64,000 nucleotides of DNA from an uncultured Saprospiraceae bacterium (lineage in GTDB: Bacteria > Bacteroidota > Bacteroidia > Chitinophagales > Saprospiraceae): the NCBI GenBank assembly GCA_937139495.1, contig CAKZQC010000013.1, forward strand, positions 150,535 to 214,534. The letters run 5' to 3'. A program made the translations under genes and the position numbers. The notes below the pieces were generated by a model, which was not told where the DNA came from, did not search any database, and saw nothing but the letters and a program-made list of their open reading frames with translations. The stretch's first letter is position 1. Each line of letters starts with the position of its first letter. Below, in pieces: positions 9,464-19,573 of the stretch.

Positions 9464-9577
9464 TTTAGTACTTTTAGACAGGACAATATACAAACATAAA
9501 AGCGGAAAAACAAACCCAATTTATAAAAAACTCCTTTATTATTGTTTTTGTGAAATGTATTTGGGTAGTCCAGTTAT

Positions 9578-11980
9578 TTATGGTATCTTTTCGGCTTTTT
9601 TTCTAGCTTTAGTAGTCGTTGATTCTAGTTTAAAATAAACTTCTTCGCCGTCAGTACTCCCTATCTTTAGCTTTTTGACGCTTTTGGGTACTTTTAGTGT
9701 AGTCGTTTGGTCGTAATTCAACTCTAGCTGCCTTGATTTTATCACCTTATTATTTTTGTTGTAATAACAAACACAGATTACTTCATTTTCAACCAATGTG
9801 TTTATTTTGAATAGGTGCTTGTTATTGGTTGGTTCATAGATAATGATTGGCTGAGGGATTAAGTAGTTTCCTATGCTAGCACTGATAGCTTGCAAAGCTG
9901 TTTCGTAATTCCATGCCCAGCAATACATTCCTTTTTGGAGAGGCGTAGTGGTAGCATCTACACTATCACTTAATACAGCGAGTTGCCAAGTAGTATCTCC
10001 AAATGCTCGATACAATAAATTTTTGTCACCTCCTGAGGACTCAAAACCAATAGTAGCTTCAAATCCTTCGGGTAATATACCATTGACTGTCCAGAAGCCT
10101 GCACTATCGGCACGGTAGCTCATCCAATCAACAAAAGGGGCTTTGGTCAAATGATACTTAATATGTAGCAATGCACTATCGGGCAATGTGGCGATATTTA
10201 AACGAGCTATACCTAATTCATTGGTAAACGGATTGATACTATCTTTGTGGGTTATTTTTTGTTCCCAATCAATACTCCCTTGGTTGAGTGTATGGTATTG
10301 GTTCGGAATGACAGCTACTGGCTCAAACGGCAAAGTAAGGGTAGTGTTAGTAATAGAATCGGCTACGATCGTCGTCGTGTAGGATTGCCAATCTTGGCTC
10401 CAGCAAGTTACTTGTAACGGTACTTTTTGGTGGGCAGTTTTTCTGCCTAATAATCCTTGATGGATTTGCAGTTGTACAGTATTGCCCGAAAGGGTAGCAG
10501 CAGACAAGTTAAAATCTGGATAACCGCCTGTGAAAACCCAATCATCGAAAAAGTGAGTCAAGTCCACACCCGTAGCTGTCGACATACCTTCTCTAAACTG
10601 TGCCGAATTGAGCGATCCAAATTGATAATTTTCTTGTAGGCTCTGCAAGCCAATCCGAAATAAGCTATCGCCCAAATAACCTCGTAAATTGTGTGCAACT
10701 ACCGCTCCTTTTTTATAGACATGACTACCATAAGTATGTTCGAACGGCACACCCGAAATAGGACGATAACCGCCTTCTTCTTGGTGCGCGGTGAGCATAG
10801 TTCTGATGTGGTCTTTTTGGACAGCTTCCAGATATTTGGCTCGACCATATATTTGCTCATAAAAAAGATGCACACTATAAGAAGCCATACCTTCATTTAT
10901 CCACATGTCTTCTGCGGTTTGGCAAGTTACATTATTGCCCCACCAGCTGTGTCCCAATTCATGAGCCATCAGCGATTCCCATCGCAAATTTCCGTTGGCA
11001 GCATATATAGGATAGGCTATATTGGTGGCGTGTTCCATGGCTCCTGCTCGAAACGGAACGAGGGAGTAACCTACTTTATCAAACCGATGTTTGCCATACC
11101 AATATTCATAGGTAGTAATAGCGGCTTGTAGATGCTCAAAAGATTGGAGCAGGGCAGAGGTGTCACTTGCTTTGGCAGCTAATGCAATCGGAATATTGCC
11201 GTAGGCACCAGCATAGTTTTGCTTGACTGTAACATAGTCAGCTATGGCAATACATGCCAAATAAGAAGGGATTGGCTGTTCTAGTTTCCATTTGCTAATC
11301 GTCTGATTTGGCTTTTGGGTACGGCTGACCAATATGCCGTTGCATTGGGCATTTTGGGTCGGAATGGTTATGATTTCGAAATCATAAGTCGCCTTTTCGG
11401 CAAAATTATCGAAACAAGGGTGCCAAACGCGCCCATAACTGTGTGGGTCAGAAGCAAAACCAACCCCCATATTAAAGGCATAATCGTCTTGGATATAGAA
11501 CCCGCCCCAGCTTTTGTCTTTTTGTGGGCTACCTTGATAATAAACCGTAACGGCGGTGGGAGTTTGTGTAGCAATAGCTTGCGATAAGCGAACGTCAATA
11601 ATGGTGTCGTTATAGTCAAACGTTATTTTTTTGCTATTATAATATATAGAATCGATTTGGAGTTGTAGCAGATCTAGTTGGAGTGTTCTAATGTTATCTT
11701 GCTTGGCAATCAACGTAATGGTGCAACTGCCTTTCATTTGCTGCTGTTTAATTTTTCGCATATCCAACCGAATACTGTAGTTTTGTATGTCAATTTGCTC
11801 GCTTCGAACATTCGAATTGATGCTGACAGGGGCATTGTTCCACTGCTGGCGAGCGGTATGGAGCATCTGCTTGGTGTGCTGGCAAGAAGGGTCTTGGTAG
11901 CAGCTGTCTGGCAACTGAGCCGATAGACTAACTGTGCAAAAAAGGAGTGCAAAAGCAAAAAAACGAACGAATAAAGACAT
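9578..11980 (-). CDS. Secreted M1-family metalloaminopeptidase
   Basis: This is an M1 (aminopeptidase N-like) zinc peptidase of 800 residues. The exopeptidase motif GAMEH lies near residue 311, the zinc motif HELGHSWWG near 338, and the third ligand in WINEGMASY near 357. A tyrosine expected for catalysis falls further on (GSHVYKKGA). N-terminal beta-sandwich features (SIRLDMRKI, YYQGSP) precede the catalytic domain. The frame extends 40 codons upstream, but I chose the ATG at 11980 because it begins a good signal peptide (MSLFVRFFAFALLFCTVSLSAQ). The periplasmic or extracellular enzyme likely trims peptides for uptake. The C-terminus (about residues 710-800) is a beta-rich extension ending in a basic tail, not a clear T9SS sorting domain. 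It is divergent from glpK. Confidence 0.9.
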   Translation of the reverse strand: MSLFVRFFAFALLFCTVSLSAQLPDSCYQDPSCQHTKQMLHTARQQWNNAPVSINSNVRSEQIDIQNYSIRLDMRKIKQQQMKGSCTITLIAKQDNIRTLQLDLLQLQIDSIYYNSKKITFDYNDTIIDVRLSQAIATQTPTAVTVYYQGSPQKDKSWGGFYIQDDYAFNMGVGFASDPHSYGRVWHPCFDNFAEKATYDFEIITIPTQNAQCNGILVSRTQKPNQTISKWKLEQPIPSYLACIAIADYVTVKQNYAGAYGNIPIALAAKASDTSALLQSFEHLQAAITTYEYWYGKHRFDKVGYSLVPFRAGAMEHATNIAYPIYAANGNLRWESLMAHELGHSWWGNNVTCQTAEDMWINEGMASYSVHLFYEQIYGRAKYLEAVQKDHIRTMLTAHQEEGGYRPISGVPFEHTYGSHVYKKGAVVAHNLRGYLGDSLFRIGLQSLQENYQFGSLNSAQFREGMSTATGVDLTHFFDDWVFTGGYPDFNLSAATLSGNTVQLQIHQGLLGRKTAHQKVPLQVTCWSQDWQSYTTTIVADSITNTTLTLPFEPVAVIPNQYHTLNQGSIDWEQKITHKDSINPFTNELGIARLNIATLPDSALLHIKYHLTKAPFVDWMSYRADSAGFWTVNGILPEGFEATIGFESSGGDKNLLYRAFGDTTWQLAVLSDSVDATTTPLQKGMYCWAWNYETALQAISASIGNYLIPQPIIIYEPTNNKHLFKINTLVENEVICVCYYNKNNKVIKSRQLELNYDQTTTLKVPKSVKKLKIGSTDGEEVYFKLESTTTKARKKAEKIP

Positions 11981-12027
11981 TTTAGAGGGCTTACTTTGAA
12001 AAAATGATAAAATGGTAGTACTTTTCT

Positions 12028-13563
<1,536 letters not shown>

Positions 13564-13730
13564 AACGTAGAAGTGTATGTTATTTAGCTCGCATAGTTTG
13601 GCAGAAGAATACAAGTTAGCGTTGCTTTTGATTAGATCGCCTTGCTACTAGCTACTAGAAGTTAGATTTCCAAAAAAAATAGCTTTCTTATTCCTTTTGA
13701 ATACTCTGATAAGATGTTTTGAAGAAAGAG

Positions 13731-13746
13731 TTTAGACCTGCTCTAA
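13731..13746. repeat. Solo copy of the TTAGACATGCTCTAA motif
   Basis: TTTAGACCTGCTCTAA lies in the 220-bp gap between glpK and the next gene. It matches one arm of the inverted repeat at 205-455. The same gap also holds CTACTAGAAGTTAGATTTCC (13652 onward), shared with 58841 onward. Confidence 0.45.
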
Positions 13747-13783
13747 GTAACTTCAATATAAATTTTAATGCAAACGAATAAAC

Positions 13784-14257
13784 ATGATATTATATATACT
13801 ATTAGGGGTGATTGTGCTATTCGTAATTGTAGTCATGTTGGCTACTAGAGAATCCAATCAGAAGGCTATTATTGTGGGCGATCAAATCCTACAAATGGAG
13901 CAAAATTATAATAAATACGTAGAAAACTACTTCACTGCTCACACGCTCAATCGTGCCAACAAGGCGATTGTAGAAGATGAATTGGTCAAAGAGGTGATGA
14001 CGGTTATTTTGCCAGAAATTAGGGGGATTTTATCTTTTGTGAATGTCACTATTTATGCAAGTATGACTATTCCGATTAAGGCAAATTACTTTCCGAACTT
14101 GGTGCCGCTCACAGAAGAGTATTTTGATAAGAGCAGAAAAAATAAATCAAAAAAAATAAGCCAAGAAGAAGAAGTGGAATATATTGCGATAATCGAAGAT
14201 GCTGTTCGAGCAGACCTCAAAAAGCGGTTGTTAGATTTGGATATAGCAGCTTGGTAG
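13784..14257 (+). CDS. Hypothetical single-pass membrane protein
   Basis: This 157-residue protein is not recognised. It has an N-terminal TM helix right at the start (MILYILLGVIVLFVIVVMLA), then a soluble, probably cytoplasmic, helical domain with a short basic stretch (SRKNKSKKISQEEE) near residues 118-130 and a conserved-looking helix at the end (IEDAVRADLKKRLLDLDIAAW). The topology resembles small membrane-anchored accessory proteins. It is preceded by a 220-bp gap with repeat fragments and followed by a gene-free region carrying a duplicated hairpin, so the context offers no functional hint. Confidence 0.75.
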   Translation: MILYILLGVIVLFVIVVMLATRESNQKAIIVGDQILQMEQNYNKYVENYFTAHTLNRANKAIVEDELVKEVMTVILPEIRGILSFVNVTIYASMTIPIKANYFPNLVPLTEEYFDKSRKNKSKKISQEEEVEYIAIIEDAVRADLKKRLLDLDIAAW

Positions 14258-14435
14258 GGGCTGTTATTGTACTAAAAAGTCAATAGTGTCTTTTTCAAAA
14301 ACAGTAAAAATAAATACCATTGGTAATACTTTAGGTAGTTTAATATATTTAAAGTGCCATGAATACAGGGTTATACATGTTGGCACTATATTTTCAATGT
14401 AGTAAAATAGAAAAGAGATATAAAATAAAATTTGG

Positions 14436-14490
14436 GTTTTAATTGGGGTGATTTGGGACTTGTTGAACATTCGTGTTCGCAAGTCCTTTT
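14436..14490. repeat. Hairpin direct repeat, copy 1
   Basis: This 55-bp unit begins GTTTTAATTGGGGTGATTT and contains the stem-loop GGACTTG-tt-GAAC-attcgt-GTTC-g-CAAGTCC. It is nearly identical to the copy 202 bp downstream, with only two internal differences (g14455/a14657 and t14464/c14666). Confidence 0.85.
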
Positions 14491-14637
14491 CCTCAAATTT
14501 AATTATAGAAGTTGGTTGTTGATACCACATTTTACTCAAGCAAACATAAAATTCTTTGATGGGACAATTTTGAAAGTTTTCTTAATTGCAAAGCCAATTC
14601 AAAATTGATAATTCTAAAAAGAATAACATAAATAGAA

Positions 14638-14692
14638 GTTTTAATTGGGGTGATTTAGGACTTGTCGAACATTCGTGTTCGCAAGTCCTTTC
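14638..14692. repeat. Hairpin direct repeat, copy 2
   Basis: This is the second copy of the 55-bp unit, with the stem GGACTTG/CAAGTCC and inner GAAC/GTTC pairing retained. The change t to c at 14666 leaves the stem intact. Confidence 0.85.
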
Positions 14693-14717
14693 CTTTTGGG
14701 CTAAGCTCAACCTAAAA

Positions 14718-14755
14718 AAGGGGAATAAGATACTACAATGTATCTTATTCCCTTT
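14718..14755 (-). terminator. Terminator after the OmpA-family gene
   Basis: The stem GGGAATAAGATAC / GTATCTTATTCCC has a 6-nt loop. On the minus strand it is followed by a T-run (plus-strand AAAAAA at 14714-14719), 37 nt after the stop codon at 14792. T-rich sequence on the other side may let it work both ways. Confidence 0.82.
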
Positions 14756-14791
14756 CTATTTTTTAAATAATGTCTAATATGCTGAGATTGG

Positions 14792-15841
14792 CTACAAATC
14801 GACAATCAACAATTCTAAACGATTATTTTGGAGCCTGCCTTTTTCGGTGTTGTTGAGCGAGATAGGAGCAGCAGCACCTTTTCCGACGGTACTGATTTGG
14901 GTAGTACTAGCTCCCAATGCTACTAACTTATCGAGTACTTCTTTGGCTCTAGCTTCGGTCAATATTTGACTAGCCGAAGCTTCTCTAGTATTATCGACAT
15001 GACTACTGATTTCTATTTTGAGGGTTGGGTTAGCCGCCAACAAATCTATGACTTGCTGCAATGCTGCGGTTGATTTTTCTTGTAGGGCTTTGTTGCCTTT
15101 CTCAAACTGTACATCTGCTAGAACGTAGTTAGTTGCTTTTTTGAGTGCAATATCGGAGGTGAAAGCAGGAACATCAATGGCTTTAAATTCTTCGACTACG
15201 ATTCTATCCAAAAATAAATAGGTACATTCTTTTTCGGTTCTATCTGCCAAGCGTGCAGTATTGTTATTGGCAAAATTGCCAATCGTAATAAACTGCTCAT
15301 CGCCAGTAGCAGTGTAGAGTGCCGAGAGTTCTTCCCAACGATATTGGGTCGTAATCTCCGATTGTGTATTGTTCTGCAACGACAAGGCTGGGCGGTCAAT
15401 CATACGCAGTTCTGCGATAGGGTCTATAGCTTTGCTGTGCAATAGGATACCTATTTCATTAATTGGTGCATTACAAAACTTGATAGGCAAACGAACACTT
15501 ACTTTTACGACATACTGTTTGCCAGCTACTAGCGTTTGCGTTAGCTTACCGCCCAAGTATTCGCCCTTTTGGGCAATGCCAATGCCTGCCAACACATCGC
15601 CATGATTGGCGGGAGGGAGTTTCATGCCTTGCACATACGTACGGGCATCTCTACTAAGGGGGCAGTTGGTGTTGATAAAACGAGGACTGCCCGACAGTCC
15701 TTGCCAGTCGGCTACTTGGTCAATACTTTCGGTTGTGCCATCGCAGACAGCTCCCAATTCAAAAGAAGGATTTAAGACTAAGTTTTGGCTGTGACCAAGT
15801 GTAGCCCCCAATAAAAATAGGCTAGAAAGTATATGTTTCAT
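14792..15841 (-). CDS. OmpA-family peptidoglycan-binding outer-membrane protein
   Basis: This 349-residue protein has a signal peptide (MKHILSSLFLLGATLGHSQN) and an N-terminal beta-sandwich-like domain (about residues 21-215) opening with LVLNPSFELG, a start common to Bacteroidota proteins with carbohydrate-binding-like jelly-roll domains. The C-terminal OmpA domain (about 235-349) carries VQFEKGNKALQEKSTAALQQ, the peptidoglycan-contact region ISSHVDNTREASASQILTEA with the following RAKEV, and NNRLELLIVDL at the end. It probably bridges the cell wall to a surface or periplasmic ligand. The canonical OmpA motif TDxxG is altered to SHVDN here, which may weaken diaminopimelate recognition. It is transcribed alone with its own terminator. 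Confidence 0.87.
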   Translation of the reverse strand: MKHILSSLFLLGATLGHSQNLVLNPSFELGAVCDGTTESIDQVADWQGLSGSPRFINTNCPLSRDARTYVQGMKLPPANHGDVLAGIGIAQKGEYLGGKLTQTLVAGKQYVVKVSVRLPIKFCNAPINEIGILLHSKAIDPIAELRMIDRPALSLQNNTQSEITTQYRWEELSALYTATGDEQFITIGNFANNNTARLADRTEKECTYLFLDRIVVEEFKAIDVPAFTSDIALKKATNYVLADVQFEKGNKALQEKSTAALQQVIDLLAANPTLKIEISSHVDNTREASASQILTEARAKEVLDKLVALGASTTQISTVGKGAAAPISLNNTEKGRLQNNRLELLIVDL

Positions 15842-15988
15842 AAGTGTTATTTTTGATGGATAATTTTCAATAGATATGACATAAACGAGCTATGAGCAAT
15901 CTTTATTCTATTGCTATCCAATTTCTATTCCATAACGTTTGTCGCTACTCAAAGTTACTGCCTGCACGGCTACTTAATATAAAAAAGT

Positions 15989-16016
15989 GTCCAATAGTTA
16001 TAACTATTGGACACTA
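15989..16016 (-). terminator. Terminator after the VWA gene
   Basis: A perfect palindrome, GTGTCCAATAGTTA / TAACTATTGGACAC, is followed on the minus strand by a T-run (plus-strand AAAAAA at 15983-15988). It lies 38 nt after the stop codon at 16055. Confidence 0.88.
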
Positions 16017-16054
16017 AAGCAATACTGTTTTTGCGTGACATCAGTTAACAATGA

Positions 16055-17230
16055 CTATTTCAATGCTTCTACAGCATCGGTAATGCCTGCAATGGTGAGC
16101 GGAAACATACGGTTTTTGGTGTATTCTTGTATAATTTGGGTAGAATGAGTAGTTTTCCAATCGGCAACGGGTGCAGGGTTGAGCCAGACCATATCTGGGA
16201 ATTTTTGTTGGAGACGTTCGAGCCAGACGATACCAGGTTCTTCATTGTAGTGTTCTACGGCTCCAAATTTGTACATGATTTCGTAAGGTGACATAGCGGC
16301 ATCACCCACAAAGATAAGTTTATAATCGCTGTTGTATTTGTGCAGTACATCGTAAGTAGAAACAAATTCGCCCCAGCGGCGGCTACTGTCTTTCCAGAGC
16401 ATTTCGTACACACAATTGTGAAAATAATAAAAATCTAGGTGCTTGAATTCGTATTTGGCTGCCGAAAAAAGTTGGGAACACAATTCGATGTGGTCGTCCA
16501 TGCTTCCGCCAATGTCTAGGAGCAACAATATTTTGACATTATTTTTTTTGATTGGCTGCATTTGCAGCGACAACATACCTGCATTTTCGGAAGTTTTACG
16601 AACCGTTTGCTCCAGATTTAGCTCTTCCTCATTGCCCGCTCTGCTGATTTTGCGTAGTCGTTTGAGTGCCATTTTCATATTGCGGGTGCCGAGTTCTACA
16701 TCATCTTTTAGATTCTCAAACTGACGTTTGTCCCAAACTTTAATGGCTTTTCGGTGGCGGCTTTCGTGCTGCCCAATACGTATTCCTTCTGGATTGTAGC
16801 CATACGCCCCAAAAGGTGACGTGCCACCTGTACCAATCCATTTATTGCCACCCTGATGGCGTTCTTTTTGTTCTTTGAATAGTTCCTCGATTCGTTTGAG
16901 CAGGTTTTCTAGTCCACCCATGGCTTCTATTTTTTGCATCTCTTCGGGCGAAAAAAGCCGCTCTCCATTTTGGGTGAGCCAGTCGGCTGGAATATCATGA
17001 ATCATCTCGTCGGTGATGTATTCCACCCCTTTGAAATACAAACCAAATAAACCATCAAAAGCATCTAAGTTTTTTTCGTCCTTGATGAGCGTCAAACGGC
17101 AGAGATAATAAAAGTCATCAATACTTTTGTCGATAACACGCTTCTGCAAGGCTTCCAGTAGTGTCAAGTATTCTGTCAAAGAAACAGGCAAACCATTGTG
17201 CTTGAGCAATAAAAAAAAATCGAGAAACAT
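16055..17230 (-). CDS. CoxE-like VWA domain protein
   Basis: This 391-residue cytoplasmic protein resembles the CoxE/COG3825 group of von Willebrand factor A proteins. The N-terminal helical part (FLLLKHNGLPVSLTEYLTLL) is characteristic, and the VWA domain begins near residue 230. Its metal-site motif reads LLLDIGGSMDDH instead of the canonical DxSxS; a glycine at this position is, to my knowledge, usual in this group. A later FVGDAAMSPYEI supplies further metal-site residues. These proteins normally pair with a MoxR-type AAA+ ATPase acting as a chaperone for metal or cofactor insertion. No AAA+ gene lies within the window, so the partner must be elsewhere. Confidence 0.86.
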   Translation of the reverse strand: MFLDFFLLLKHNGLPVSLTEYLTLLEALQKRVIDKSIDDFYYLCRLTLIKDEKNLDAFDGLFGLYFKGVEYITDEMIHDIPADWLTQNGERLFSPEEMQKIEAMGGLENLLKRIEELFKEQKERHQGGNKWIGTGGTSPFGAYGYNPEGIRIGQHESRHRKAIKVWDKRQFENLKDDVELGTRNMKMALKRLRKISRAGNEEELNLEQTVRKTSENAGMLSLQMQPIKKNNVKILLLLDIGGSMDDHIELCSQLFSAAKYEFKHLDFYYFHNCVYEMLWKDSSRRWGEFVSTYDVLHKYNSDYKLIFVGDAAMSPYEIMYKFGAVEHYNEEPGIVWLERLQQKFPDMVWLNPAPVADWKTTHSTQIIQEYTKNRMFPLTIAGITDAVEALK

Positions 17231-17322
17231 AGAGGATAAATATTAGACGCTATATTGTTAGAAATTAGATGAAGGATAAATATTAGAAGCTAGAAGCTAG
17301 AAGTTAGATTGCTAAAAAAAAA

Positions 17323-17652
17323 CTAGTGTACATTGGTTTTGGATAATAGATTCATGACCAATACGCCTGCAATAATGAGTGTCATACCTGCAATAGCTGC
17401 CAAATCTAATTTTTCCTTGTAGAATACAACTCCAATAATGGATACTAGCACAATCCCCAAACCTGACCAACTGGCATAGACCGTCGCCAAGGTCAAGTAG
17501 CGCATAGACAACGTCATAAAATAGAAGGCTCCCAAATAGCCGATAACAGTAATAAGAGAAGGTAACCATTCCTTAAATTCATTGCTAGCTTTGAGCGAAG
17601 AACTGGCTAGTACTTCAAAACAAATAGCAATCGCCAAATAAAGATACGCCAT
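17323..17652 (-). CDS. Small multidrug resistance (SMR) family transporter
   Basis: This is a four-helix, 109-residue inner-membrane protein of the EmrE/QacE/SugE family, which exports cationic compounds or guanidinium in exchange for protons. Glu13 in helix 1 (AICFEVLASSSLK) is the essential proton/substrate residue. The loop YLTLATVYASWSGLGIV in helices 2-3 and the ending GVLVMNLLSKTNVH are diagnostic. The YASWSG segment is nearer to the EmrE/Qac type than to SugE. It is probably monocistronic; a short tandem-like stretch of TAGAAGC units (17284-17307) lies just downstream of the stop. Confidence 0.9.
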   Translation of the reverse strand: MAYLYLAIAICFEVLASSSLKASNEFKEWLPSLITVIGYLGAFYFMTLSMRYLTLATVYASWSGLGIVLVSIIGVVFYKEKLDLAAIAGMTLIIAGVLVMNLLSKTNVH

Positions 17653-17750
17653 AGTAATAATTTTTTGGAAGAAATCGAAAGAACCGTTTTGAGTCCGTAG
17701 CGCAAAATAACATACTATATTAAGAATACCCTATACTTTTTGGGTATTAT

Positions 17751-17841
17751 TAGAGGTTATTACGAATAGATTCGTTTATTTCATCAATCAAAAAAAATCT
17801 ATCTACTTATCCTCATACAAATTCATTCGTAATAACCTCTA
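17751..17841. repeat. Inverted-repeat element, TAGAGGTTATTACGAAT family
   Basis: Perfect 17-bp arms TAGAGGTTATTACGAAT (17751-17767) and ATTCGTAATAACCTCTA (17825-17841) enclose 57 bp of AT-rich sequence. A degenerate extra arm (AGTAATAACCTTTA) follows near 17859-17872. It sits 38 bp before the MscS start. The same arms occur at 27348-27383 and 53572-53738. Confidence 0.85.
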
Positions 17842-17879
17842 TTGAGTATCTCAAAAAAGTAATAACCTTTAATTGTGCT

Positions 17880-19514
17880 ATGAAAACGACTACCTTTTGG
17901 AATATAGGCTACCGCCTACTTTTGATTTTGCTATTGTGTTCCAATGTTTCTTTGGGGCAGTCGAGTCCTTCGCCTGTCGTGTTTGAGGGCGACACCCTTT
18001 TTATTATCGAAAATAGGATAGGAGCTTTTTCTGCTCAACAACGTGCCGAATTGGTGCAGGCAAATGTACAGCAACTTGCCAAACTACAGTTGGTGCAGTT
18101 CGATAGCTTGACGGTATTGGTCAACGCCAATAGTGCCGATGTAATGCACAAAAATAAAGTAATTACGACGGTATCGGCTACTGATACTACAGGTACTAAC
18201 CTTAGCTTGGCAGAACTGGCGGAGGAGCATCGTATGGCTATTCGAGCCGCTTTAATTAAGGATTACAATGATTTTTCGTTTGGGACACTTGCCAAGGATA
18301 TTGGTTTTTTTCTGCTGGCACTGATTGTATTTACGATAGTATTTAATGTGGTCAATCGAATTTTTGACTTTTTGCGTCGCAATCTTAGATCGCTGCAAGA
18401 CACGGCATTTTTTCAGAAAAATAAACTGGCAGTACTATTTAAGCTAATTACGCCCGAAACAGAAATGGGGATTTTGCTCTTCATTTTGCGCATGTTGCGT
18501 TATACCACTTGGATTGTTTTCTTGTATTTTTATTTGCCTTTTTTGTTTAGTCAAATTTCGTTTACGAGAGGATTTGGAGAAACTCTATTGGAGTATATTT
18601 TGCAACCATTGCGTTTTTTGGCGAGTGGCGTTATTGGTTTTTTGCCCAATTTGTTGTTTATCATTATTATCATAGTAGCGGTAAGTTACTTGCTCAAAGG
18701 GCTAAAACATATTGCGAAGCAAGTCAAACAAGAAAAAATAACGATTGAAGGCTTCTTTCCAGATTGGGCTACACCGACTTTCAATCTGTTTCGAGTTTTG
18801 ATTATTGCCTTCACGTTAGTGGTCTTATTTCCCTACTTACCAGGGGCAGGTACTGATGCATTTCAGGGCGTTTCTGTCTTTATTGGTCTGTTATTGTCGC
18901 TCGGTTCGGCAGGTATTATTAGCAATGTCATTTCGGGGGTGATACTCATCTATATGCGACCTTTCAAGATAGGCGATTATGTCAATATCAACGCTACTAC
19001 GGGTAGTGTGATGAGTCGAAATTTATTGGTAACCAAAATACGGACGAACAAAAACGAAGAAATAACAATTCCCAATTCTATCTTGCTCGGAGGTGGAATT
19101 ACGAATTATACAGCTATTGGGCAAGCCCAAGGATTGATTGTTCATAGCAGTATTACGATTGGGTATGATGTGCCGTGGGTGCAAGTCCATCAATTGCTAA
19201 TAGAAGCTGCTAATCGTACCAAGGGTATAGAAGATACGCCCATTCCTTTTGTGTTGCAAAAGTCGCTACAAGATTGGTATGTAGAATACGAAATCAATGC
19301 TCACACGAAATTGATACGCCAACTGCCGCAAATATATTCGGAACTACACGGACACATTCAAGATGTATTTAATGAAGCAGGCTTGGAGATTATGTCTTCG
19401 CATTATATGGCGTTGCGAGATGGCAACAATATGGCAGTACCTACGCCTTATTTGCCCAAAGATTATCAAGTGCCGAGCTTTAAGGTAGATAGGGACAAAG
19501 GGAGCAAAGAATAA
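17880..19514 (+). CDS. MscS-family mechanosensitive channel with long N-terminal region
   Basis: This 544-residue channel has a signal peptide-like start (MKTTTFWNIGYRLLLILLLC), a periplasmic segment to about residue 135, and several TM helices (about 138-160, 195-230, 245-275, 305-330). The pore helix lies around 335-360 (GLLLSLGSAGIISNVISGVI), and the cytoplasmic MscS beta domain contains RPFKIGDYVNINATTGSV and NSILLGGGITNYT. These channels open at high membrane tension to release solutes. The periplasmic extension resembles larger MscS paralogs rather than the minimal E. coli MscS. It is followed after 59 bp by a second, smaller MscS-type gene in the same direction. Confidence 0.9.
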   Translation: MKTTTFWNIGYRLLLILLLCSNVSLGQSSPSPVVFEGDTLFIIENRIGAFSAQQRAELVQANVQQLAKLQLVQFDSLTVLVNANSADVMHKNKVITTVSATDTTGTNLSLAELAEEHRMAIRAALIKDYNDFSFGTLAKDIGFFLLALIVFTIVFNVVNRIFDFLRRNLRSLQDTAFFQKNKLAVLFKLITPETEMGILLFILRMLRYTTWIVFLYFYLPFLFSQISFTRGFGETLLEYILQPLRFLASGVIGFLPNLLFIIIIIVAVSYLLKGLKHIAKQVKQEKITIEGFFPDWATPTFNLFRVLIIAFTLVVLFPYLPGAGTDAFQGVSVFIGLLLSLGSAGIISNVISGVILIYMRPFKIGDYVNINATTGSVMSRNLLVTKIRTNKNEEITIPNSILLGGGITNYTAIGQAQGLIVHSSITIGYDVPWVQVHQLLIEAANRTKGIEDTPIPFVLQKSLQDWYVEYEINAHTKLIRQLPQIYSELHGHIQDVFNEAGLEIMSSHYMALRDGNNMAVPTPYLPKDYQVPSFKVDRDKGSKE

Positions 19515-19573
19515 TTTTTGAATGAACAAAATTGGCTGTTGGATTGTATTGACAGCAACATTAAACACAATAC

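Larger units (their letters stand above)
14258..14791. other. 534-bp gene-poor region with duplicated hairpins
   Basis: No convincing gene lies here. A minus-strand open frame (14264-14539) and a plus one (14586-14777) both run through the hairpin repeats and have no family features. The region holds two copies of a 55-bp hairpin unit and a terminator at 14718-14755; the rest is AT-rich sequence. Confidence 0.7.

Noticed and set aside
14264..14539. 91-codon minus-strand frame running through hairpin copy 1
   Set aside because: Most of the C-terminal half is AT-rich low complexity, and the N-terminal part is simply the hairpin repeat translated. No similarity to a known fold is visible.
17323..17652. 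Treating the SMR gene and upstream VWA gene as an operon
   Set aside because: The SMR gene is upstream and the 90-bp gap carries repeat units; the functions are unrelated and no shared promoter evidence is visible.
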